Shown: one piece after another, positions 25,681-31,620 of the stretch
Layout: each line of letters begins with the position of its first letter
Position numbering within the stretch: position 1 is the first letter of the stretch
Assembly (NCBI GenBank): GCA_002722255.1
Contig: PBLD01000001.1
Coordinates: 1,028,567 to 1,092,566 of the forward strand
Direction of reading: 5' to 3'
Origin: Winogradskyella sp.
Lineage (GTDB): Bacteria; Bacteroidota; Bacteroidia; Flavobacteriales; Flavobacteriaceae
Length of the DNA stretch: 64,000 bases
Program-made: the position numbers and the translations under genes
The notes under the pieces: model-generated
Told to the model about the DNA's origin: nothing
The model's input: only the letters and a program-made list of their open reading frames with translations
The model's database searches: none

Positions 25681-25689
25681 TTTAGGTCT

Positions 25690-25742
25690 GTCATCCCGAA
25701 ATGTCGCACTGAGCGCAGTCGAAGTGTTGAATACAGGATCTC
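25690..25742. repeat. REP-like repeat, diverged copy
   Basis: Starts GTCATCCCGAAATGTCGCAC, keeps CTGAGCGCAGTCGAAGTGTT, ends ACAGGATCTC; a diverged relative of the 52-bp repeat, 7 bases before the dehydratase start. Confidence 0.75.
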
Positions 25743-25749
25743 ACCAATT

Positions 25750-26685
25750 ATGAACAAAGAACTTCTCATACAAACCCACCAAAGAATAAAACCATTTATT
25801 CACAAAACACCTATGTTAACATCACAATTATTAGATGAAATAGCAGGTTGTAATGTGTTTTTTAAATGCGAAAACTTTCAGAAAATGGGTGCGTTTAAAA
25901 TGAGAGGTGCTGCAAACGCGATTTTATCGCTTTCTGATGAAGAAAGACAAAACGGAGTCGTAACACATTCTTCAGGTAATTTTGCTCAAGCTGTTTCATT
26001 GGCAGCTAATAAAATTGGTGTTAAGGCATATATCGTGATGCCAGAAAATGCGCCACAAGCAAAAAAGAATGGTGTTAAAACCTATGGAGGCGAAATTATA
26101 GAATGTGAATCCACAGCCGAAGCGAGAGAGTTCACGGCCAATAAAATTCAGAAAGAAACCAAAGCCTCATTTCTACATCCATCTAATCAAGATGAAGTCA
26201 TATACGGCAATGCGACAGCAGCAATGGAGTTGTTAGAGGCGCAGCCTAATCTTAATGTAGTTATAACCCCAGTTGGAGGTGGTGGATTATTAGCAGGTAC
26301 AGCTTTAGCTGTTAATCAGTTTACATCAAATTGCAAAATAATAGGTGCAGAACCAATGGAAGTCGATGATGCGTATCGTTCTTTAAAATCAGGTAAGATT
26401 GAAAAAAACGAAAGCACAAATACCATTGCAGATGGTTTAAAAACCTATTTAGGCGACCGTAATTTTCCAATTATAAAAACTTTGGTTGATAAAATTATCA
26501 GAGTTGAAGAACAAGAAATTAAAGAGGCTATGCGACTCATTTGGGAACGAATGAAAATAGTTGTAGAGCCGTCAAGCGCAGTAGCTTTTGCGGCTGTTTT
26601 AAAGAACAAAGAAGAATTTAAAAATAAAAACGTCGGAATTATCATTTCTGGCGGAAATGTAGATGTGAAGAATTTACCATTCTGA
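25750..26685 (+). CDS. Threonine/serine dehydratase-like PLP enzyme
   Basis: 311 residues, fold-type II PLP enzyme. The PLP lysine is in KMGAFKMRGAANAI (near residue 52); HSSGNFAQAVSLAA binds substrate and PVGGGGLLAGT binds the phosphate. The length without an ACT domain fits catabolic threonine dehydratase or serine racemase. It has no known step in phenylacetate breakdown, so its position inside the paa operon is unexpected. Confidence 0.83.
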   Translation: MNKELLIQTHQRIKPFIHKTPMLTSQLLDEIAGCNVFFKCENFQKMGAFKMRGAANAILSLSDEERQNGVVTHSSGNFAQAVSLAANKIGVKAYIVMPENAPQAKKNGVKTYGGEIIECESTAEAREFTANKIQKETKASFLHPSNQDEVIYGNATAAMELLEAQPNLNVVITPVGGGGLLAGTALAVNQFTSNCKIIGAEPMEVDDAYRSLKSGKIEKNESTNTIADGLKTYLGDRNFPIIKTLVDKIIRVEEQEIKEAMRLIWERMKIVVEPSSAVAFAAVLKNKEEFKNKNVGIIISGGNVDVKNLPF

Positions 26686-26725
26686 TTAACGATTGTAGAT
26701 TTTTGATGTTAGAATTAAGATTTTA
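26684..26725. repeat. GATTNNN heptamer tract, left of four-helix-bundle gene
   Basis: Six units: GATTAAC, GATTGTA, GATTTTT, GATGTTA, GAATTAA, GATTTTA. It begins within the TGA stop of the dehydratase. The first three units recur at 27100-27120. Confidence 0.7.
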
Positions 26726-26741
26726 AACGAATAGTAATATA

Positions 26742-27101
26742 ATGAGGCCAAATCAGTTAGAAGATAGACTTATTCAATTTGCAATAGATGTTATTCTTTT
26801 ATGTAAATCTATTGATAAATCCTTTGCTTCCGAGCATTTGACAAAGCAATTAATTCGTTCAGCGACATCTTCAGCATTGAATTATGGCGAAGCTAGAAGT
26901 GGAGAATCTACAAGGGATTTTTTACATAAAATGAAAATTTGTCTGAAAGAGTTGAGAGAATCTTACATAAATCTTAGAATTCAGAAAGGGGCTAAAATAC
27001 TTTCAGATGTGCAAAATCTAGAAAAATTAATGAAAGAAAATGATGAGTTGATTTCAATATTTGTTTCGAGTATCAAAACAGCGTCAAATAAATTAAAATG
27101 A
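26742..27101 (+). CDS. Four-helix-bundle protein (23S rRNA intervening-sequence/Avd-like family)
   Basis: 119 residues, all helical: FAIDVILLCKSIDKSFASEH, QLIRSATSSALNYGEARSG, FLHKMKICLKELRESYINL. These match the TIGR02436 family found in 23S rRNA intervening sequences and related to the Avd accessory protein of diversity-generating retroelements. It has no known role in phenylacetate metabolism. It is flanked on both sides by direct GATTNNN heptamers, suggesting an inserted unit. Confidence 0.85.
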   Translation: MRPNQLEDRLIQFAIDVILLCKSIDKSFASEHLTKQLIRSATSSALNYGEARSGESTRDFLHKMKICLKELRESYINLRIQKGAKILSDVQNLEKLMKENDELISIFVSSIKTASNKLK

Positions 27102-27120
27102 TTAACGATTGGCGATTTTA
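27100..27120. repeat. GATTNNN heptamer tract, right of four-helix-bundle gene
   Basis: GATTAAC, GATTGGC, GATTTTA. It begins within the TGA stop of the four-helix-bundle gene, exactly as the left tract begins in the dehydratase stop. 18 to 19 of 21 positions equal the left tract. Confidence 0.7.
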
Positions 27121-27163
27121 GAAGTGAAATCAAAAAATCAAAAATTTTATGGAAATAACTAAG

Positions 27164-27205
27164 GAAAATCAAAAATCAAAAATCAAAAATCAGCAATCGA
27201 CAATG
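27164..27205. repeat. AAAAATC heptamer tract ending at the paaH start codon
   Basis: GAAAATC, three AAAAATC, AGCAATC, GACAATG. The last unit contains the preferred paaH ATG (27203-27205). AAAAATC is the reverse complement of the GATTTTT unit upstream. Confidence 0.7.
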
Positions 27206-28357
27206 GTTGTCGGAATAATAGGTTCAGGAACAATGGGAAGCGGTATCGCTCAAGTAGCGGCAACTGCTGGTTGTTGTGTAAAATTATACGATACTAACCA
27301 AGCGGCTTTAGACAAAGCTAAAGCAAGTCTTGAAAAAATATTAAATAGACTCATAGAAAAAGGTCGAATAGATACTGAAGAAAAAAACAGAATTCAGTCA
27401 AATATCAGGTATGTCGATAGTGTAAAAGCATTAGCAGATTCAAATCTTACGATTGAAGCTATCGTCGAAAATATCGATATCAAGAAGAAAGTCTTTTCAG
27501 AATTGGAAAGCTATGTTGCGGAAGATTGTATTATCGCTTCAAACACATCAAGCTTATCCATAGCATCCATAGCATCATCATTGCAAAAACCAGAGCGCTG
27601 CATCGGAATTCACTTTTTCAACCCAGCACCATTAATGAAATTGGTTGAGGTCATTCCAGCAGTACAAACCTCAAAAGAAGTTTTAGATAAGTCTGTTGAA
27701 ACCATAAAAAGTTGGAAGAAAACAGTAGCTGTTGCCAAGGATACACCAGGTTTTATCGTAAACCGTGTGGCGCGACCATTTTACGGAGAAGCCCTACGTA
27801 TTTATGAAGAAGGCATTGCTGATTTTGAAACCATTGACCATAGTTTAAAAACATTGGGAGGTTTCAGAATGGGACCATTCGAATTAATGGATTTTATAGG
27901 AAACGATGTTAATTACACAGTAACGGAAACCGTATTTACAGCCTTTTATTTCGACCCAAGATACAAACCGAGTTTCACACAAAAGCGTTTAAGTGAAGCA
28001 GGCTATTTAGGAAGAAAAACAGGAAAAGGTTACTATGATTATTCTGAAGGTGCTGTAAAGCAAGAACCAAAACAAGATAAAGAATTAGCACAAACCATTT
28101 TCGACCGTGTTCTAGTAATGCTCATCAACGAAGCAGCAGACGCTTTGTTTTTAAACATCGCATCAGCAGAAGATATAGACAACGCAATGACTAAAGGTGT
28201 TAATTATCCAAAAGGATTATTAGCTTGGGCAGATGAAAAAGGCATTGATTGGTGCGTAGCTAAACTAGATGAATTATACAATGAATATCACGAAGACCGT
28301 TACCGTTGCAGTCCATTGTTGCGTAAAATGAATAAAGAAAATAAAACATTCTTTTAA
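27203..28357 (+). CDS. paaH: 3-hydroxyadipyl-CoA dehydrogenase PaaH
   Basis: 384 residues from the ATG at 27203, which puts the NAD-binding VVGIIGSGTMGSGIAQVA at the extreme N-terminus as in the family. An upstream ATG (27149) would prepend a low-complexity peptide made of heptamer repeats. A second signature is GIHFFNPAPLMKLVEVI, and the C-terminal domain has FRMGPFELMDFIG. Oxidises 3-hydroxyadipyl-CoA to 3-oxoadipyl-CoA. Its stop overlaps the paaI start by one base. Confidence 0.9.
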   Translation: MVVGIIGSGTMGSGIAQVAATAGCCVKLYDTNQAALDKAKASLEKILNRLIEKGRIDTEEKNRIQSNIRYVDSVKALADSNLTIEAIVENIDIKKKVFSELESYVAEDCIIASNTSSLSIASIASSLQKPERCIGIHFFNPAPLMKLVEVIPAVQTSKEVLDKSVETIKSWKKTVAVAKDTPGFIVNRVARPFYGEALRIYEEGIADFETIDHSLKTLGGFRMGPFELMDFIGNDVNYTVTETVFTAFYFDPRYKPSFTQKRLSEAGYLGRKTGKGYYDYSEGAVKQEPKQDKELAQTIFDRVLVMLINEAADALFLNIASAEDIDNAMTKGVNYPKGLLAWADEKGIDWCVAKLDELYNEYHEDRYRCSPLLRKMNKENKTFF

Positions 28358-28761
28358 TGCAAGGAGAACAAATTCCACATAAAATGTTAAGTCAAGATGC
28401 ATTCAGTACTTGGTTAGGCATCGAAATTCTAGAATGCGAAATTGGTCGTTGTCGCGTGGCAATGACGGTTCGTAAGGAAATGCTTAATAGTATGGGGAAA
28501 GCCCACGGAGGCATAAGTTATGCGTTGGCAGATACTGCTTTCGGATTTGCGGCAAACACACATGGTAAATATGCTGTGTCCATAGAAACTAGTATTAATC
28601 ATATTGAAGCATTAAATGAAGGAGATTATTTAGTGGCAGAATCTGTGATAGAAAACGTAAAAAATAAACTCGGATTCAATATTATAGAAGTAAAACGAGG
28701 AGATGAACTGGTAGCACTTTTTAAAGGTGTTGTTTATCGCACTCAAAAAGATTGGGAATAA
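28357..28761 (+). CDS. paaI: Hydroxyphenylacetyl-CoA thioesterase PaaI
   Basis: 134 residues, single hotdog domain. The signature MLNSMGKAHGGISYALADTA contains the HGG loop and the catalytic Asp; CRVAMTVRKEM precedes it. PaaI hydrolyses stalled ring-hydroxylated CoA esters and frees CoA. Start overlaps the paaH stop. Confidence 0.9.
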   Translation: MQGEQIPHKMLSQDAFSTWLGIEILECEIGRCRVAMTVRKEMLNSMGKAHGGISYALADTAFGFAANTHGKYAVSIETSINHIEALNEGDYLVAESVIENVKNKLGFNIIEVKRGDELVALFKGVVYRTQKDWE

Positions 28762-28762
28762 A

Positions 28763-28782
28763 ATTCCTGCGAAGGCAGGAAT
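28763..28782. repeat. CCTGC hairpin, left of GIY-YIG gene
   Basis: ATTCCTGC-GAAG-GCAGGAAT followed by CTCAT; perfect 8-bp stem. It forms an inverted pair with 29126-29145. Confidence 0.8.
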
Positions 28783-28799
28783 CTCATAATAAAGAATAA

Positions 28800-29123
28800 A
28801 TGAAATATTGGTACGTCTATATTATGGCAAACAAGCCAAATGGAGTAATTTATATAGGAGTAACTGATAATTTAGATGAAAGAGTTAAAGAACATAAATT
28901 AAAAGTTTATCCAAAATCTTTTACAGCTAGATACAATTGTGAGATTCTAGTTTATTTTGAAGAATTTGAAAATGGTGAAAAGGCGTCAATTAGAGAAGTT
29001 CAATTCAAGAAATGGAAGAGAGATTGGAAAATTAAATTAATAGAAGAAATGAATCCGAGTTGGGCTGATTTAAGTTTGAACTGGAATTTAGGAAATAAAA
29101 TATTTAGGAATAACAAAAAATAA
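28800..29123 (+). CDS. Small GIY-YIG nuclease-domain protein
   Basis: 107 residues, a stand-alone GIY-YIG fold: WYVYIMANKPNGVIYIGVTD (GIY and YIG equivalents), Arg in LDERVKEHKLK, Lys/Arg-rich middle, catalytic-type Glu near FENGEKASIREVQFKKWKR. No DNA-binding extension. It interrupts paaI-paaJ and is enclosed by inverted CCTGC hairpins; its TAA stop is the first part of the right repeat. It is a probable mobile or selfish nuclease. Confidence 0.88.
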   Translation: MKYWYVYIMANKPNGVIYIGVTDNLDERVKEHKLKVYPKSFTARYNCEILVYFEEFENGEKASIREVQFKKWKRDWKIKLIEEMNPSWADLSLNWNLGNKIFRNNKK

Positions 29124-29125
29124 GA

Positions 29126-29145
29126 TACCTGCTTTCGCAGGCATT
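29126..29145. repeat. CCTGC hairpin, right of GIY-YIG gene (inverted copy)
   Basis: TACCTGC-TTTC-GCAGGCA; read on the minus strand it has the GAAA loop and the same ATCT tail pointing toward the gene as the left copy. About 20 of 24 positions match the left repeat. Confidence 0.75.
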
Positions 29146-29149
29146 AGTT

Positions 29150-30361
29150 ATGAAACAAGCATACATAATAGACGGCATAAGAACACCAATAGGAAATTAC
29201 AAAGGCACATTATCGGCTGTAAGAACAGACGATTTAGCAGCTTTGGTAATTAAAGAAATCGTAAAACGAAACCCAAGCATTCCAAAAGAAGCATACGACG
29301 ATGTTATTCTGGGTTGTGCTAATCAAGCCGGAGAAGATAATCGTAACGTAGCTCGTATGGCATCACTTTTAGCAGGATTGCCATTTACAGTTCCAGGAGA
29401 AACTGTAAACAGATTATGTAGTTCTGGTTTGTCAGCAATTATTCACGCAAACAGAGCGATAAAAGCAGGAGATGGCGATGTGTTTATTTCAGGAGGTGTT
29501 GAGAATATGACACGCGGCCCTTATGTTATTGCAAAACCATCGAGTGCATTTGGTACTGATGCTAAAATGTACGACAGTAGTTTTGGATGGAGATTTGTAA
29601 ATCCAAAAATGCACGAAATGTACGGTACGGACGGCATGGGAGTTACTGCTGAAAATCTTGTAGAGAAATATAATATTTCACGAGAAGATCAAGATGAATT
29701 CGCCTATTGGAGCCAGGTGAAAGCGTCTAAAGCACAGGAAAACGGACGATTAGAAAAAGAAATTCTTCCTGTCGAAATTCCTCAACGTAAAAAAGACCCA
29801 ATCGTTTTTGCAAAAGACGAATTTGTAAAACCAACAACATCAAAAGAGATTTTAGCCAAATTACGACCAGCCTTTAAAAAAGAAGGCGGAAGCGTAACCG
29901 CAGGAAATGCATCAGGATTAAACGACGGAGCAGCAGCAACCATTATCGCTTCAGAAGAGGCAGTAAAAAAATACAATCTAAAGCCTTTAGCGCGCATCGT
30001 GAGTTCTGCTGTCGTGGGTGTAGAGCCGCGAATTATGGGCATCGGTCCAGTTGAGGCGTCCAACAAAGCTTTGGCAAAAGCCGGATTAACAATGGACGAT
30101 ATCGACGTTATAGAGCTCAATGAAGCCTTTGCTGCGCAAGCATTGGCGTGCACCAGAGCTTGGGGATTGGCAGACAATGATCCAAGAATCAACCCTAATG
30201 GAGGCTCTATCGCAATTGGCCATCCGCTTGGCGTTACAGGCACTAGAATCGCCTATTCAGCGGCTTTAGAGCTCAAAGAGCAAAACAAGCGCTACGCATT
30301 GGTAACGATGTGTATTGGCGTAGGGCAAGGCTATGCAGCTATTATTGAAAATATGAGTTAA
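29150..30361 (+). CDS. paaJ: 3-oxoadipyl-CoA thiolase PaaJ
   Basis: 403 residues. Thiolase with the acylated Cys in TVNRLCSSGLSAI (near residue 90), HPLGVTGTRI (His near residue 356) and CIGVGQG (second Cys near residue 389). AFGTDAKMYDSSFGWRFVNP resembles beta-ketoadipyl-CoA thiolases. It cleaves 3-oxoadipyl-CoA to acetyl-CoA and succinyl-CoA, the last step of the pathway. Confidence 0.92.
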   Translation: MKQAYIIDGIRTPIGNYKGTLSAVRTDDLAALVIKEIVKRNPSIPKEAYDDVILGCANQAGEDNRNVARMASLLAGLPFTVPGETVNRLCSSGLSAIIHANRAIKAGDGDVFISGGVENMTRGPYVIAKPSSAFGTDAKMYDSSFGWRFVNPKMHEMYGTDGMGVTAENLVEKYNISREDQDEFAYWSQVKASKAQENGRLEKEILPVEIPQRKKDPIVFAKDEFVKPTTSKEILAKLRPAFKKEGGSVTAGNASGLNDGAAATIIASEEAVKKYNLKPLARIVSSAVVGVEPRIMGIGPVEASNKALAKAGLTMDDIDVIELNEAFAAQALACTRAWGLADNDPRINPNGGSIAIGHPLGVTGTRIAYSAALELKEQNKRYALVTMCIGVGQGYAAIIENMS

Positions 30362-30379
30362 ATTATTGTTTTTCGTTAC

Positions 30380-31546
30380 ATGAATAAAATTCTGATTTTA
30401 TTAATTCTATTATTTACTAATATATCCTCTGGTCAGGATAAAAGCTGTGATTGCCTAAATAGTTTAGAAGAGGTTTCCAAAAAGATTAAGGTAGCCAAGA
30501 GCTATAAGTCTCAGATTAAAACTAAATCAGATGAATTCAGGTTTGAAGAATGGAAAAGTCAAATAATAAAGGAAATTAATGAAGATAGTCTAAAGGATTA
30601 TTTTTGTTTAGGGTATCTTCAAAAATACATTTCCTTTATAAAAGATAATCACAATATAATTTATCAAAAGACTGAAGCCGATTTATTTAAGCCTTTGTTT
30701 TATGAAAGAGAAGTTGATGATGTTATTGACTCAGACTCAATTTCTGGAATTTACTATTCGGGTAACGAAACTATAAAACTTATAAAACATTCAAATTCGA
30801 GTTGGTTGGGTGTTATGGATACTTCAGATTCTGATATTTGGAAAAATGGAACCATAAGATTAAAGCTCAACAAAACTTCAAAAGGGAAATTTGAAATATT
30901 CGAGCATTATAAAAACGGCTTACTCGTATACAATAACAATATTGAAATAAAGAACAATAGAATAGGAAACACCTTTTGGAATAAAGACAATACATATCAT
31001 TTTTATAAACAACACGAAGAAAATTTCGGCTTTAAATCTTTAGACGCTAATCATGACTATATAAATATCAAATCCCTTAAGCGAACATATGAGCTAATGG
31101 ATGAAGCTGATACGTTTTACAACGATTTAAAGCAAAAATTAGTCAAGCCTTACTTAATTATAGATTTAAGAAACAATGGAGGTGGTTCTTTATTACAAAC
31201 AAAATCACTTATTAGACTTTTAAGAAAGACAAAAGAAATAAAGAGAATTTATGTGCTTATCAATTTTTTAACAGCTAGTGCTGCTGAAATAAGTACACTT
31301 CGGCTAAAAGACGATAAGCGCACTGTTATTGTTGGTGAGAATTCAAAAGGGGCAGTATCATATGGTTATGGAAATGAAGGGATAGCAGGAAGATTAAATT
31401 GTAATTCTATTCAATATGCGTTTTCCATAGAAGTGATTAAAAATGATTATTTAAAGTACGAACAAGTTGGCATAAGACCAGATGTCCTACTAAACAATGA
31501 TAAAGATTGGATAAAAAAGATAATTGAGTTAAATGCAAACGATTAA
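30380..31546 (+). CDS. Secreted S41-family peptidase-like protein
   Basis: 388 residues with a signal peptide (ending NISSGQ). The C-terminal S41 domain shows KPYLIIDLRNNGGG and the catalytic Ser/Lys region FLTASAAEIST with GENSKGAVSYG. The first 200 residues have no recognised family. It is AT-richer than its paa neighbours and has no known link to phenylacetate; probably inserted in the operon. Confidence 0.8.
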   Translation: MNKILILLILLFTNISSGQDKSCDCLNSLEEVSKKIKVAKSYKSQIKTKSDEFRFEEWKSQIIKEINEDSLKDYFCLGYLQKYISFIKDNHNIIYQKTEADLFKPLFYEREVDDVIDSDSISGIYYSGNETIKLIKHSNSSWLGVMDTSDSDIWKNGTIRLKLNKTSKGKFEIFEHYKNGLLVYNNNIEIKNNRIGNTFWNKDNTYHFYKQHEENFGFKSLDANHDYINIKSLKRTYELMDEADTFYNDLKQKLVKPYLIIDLRNNGGGSLLQTKSLIRLLRKTKEIKRIYVLINFLTASAAEISTLRLKDDKRTVIVGENSKGAVSYGYGNEGIAGRLNCNSIQYAFSIEVIKNDYLKYEQVGIRPDVLLNNDKDWIKKIIELNAND

Positions 31547-31620
31547 AGATAGTAGATTAATGATAGGGGAACTGCTCCAAAAAAATACAAAGTCGATAAT
31601 ACATAATCTTAAACAGTAAG

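Noticed and set aside
27149..27202. Longer start for paaH at 27149
   Set aside because: It would add a peptide encoded by heptamer repeats before the Rossmann motif; the ATG at 27203 fits the family start and the end of the repeat tract.
29782..30243. 153-codon minus-strand frame opposite paaJ
   Set aside because: Antisense shadow of the conserved thiolase.
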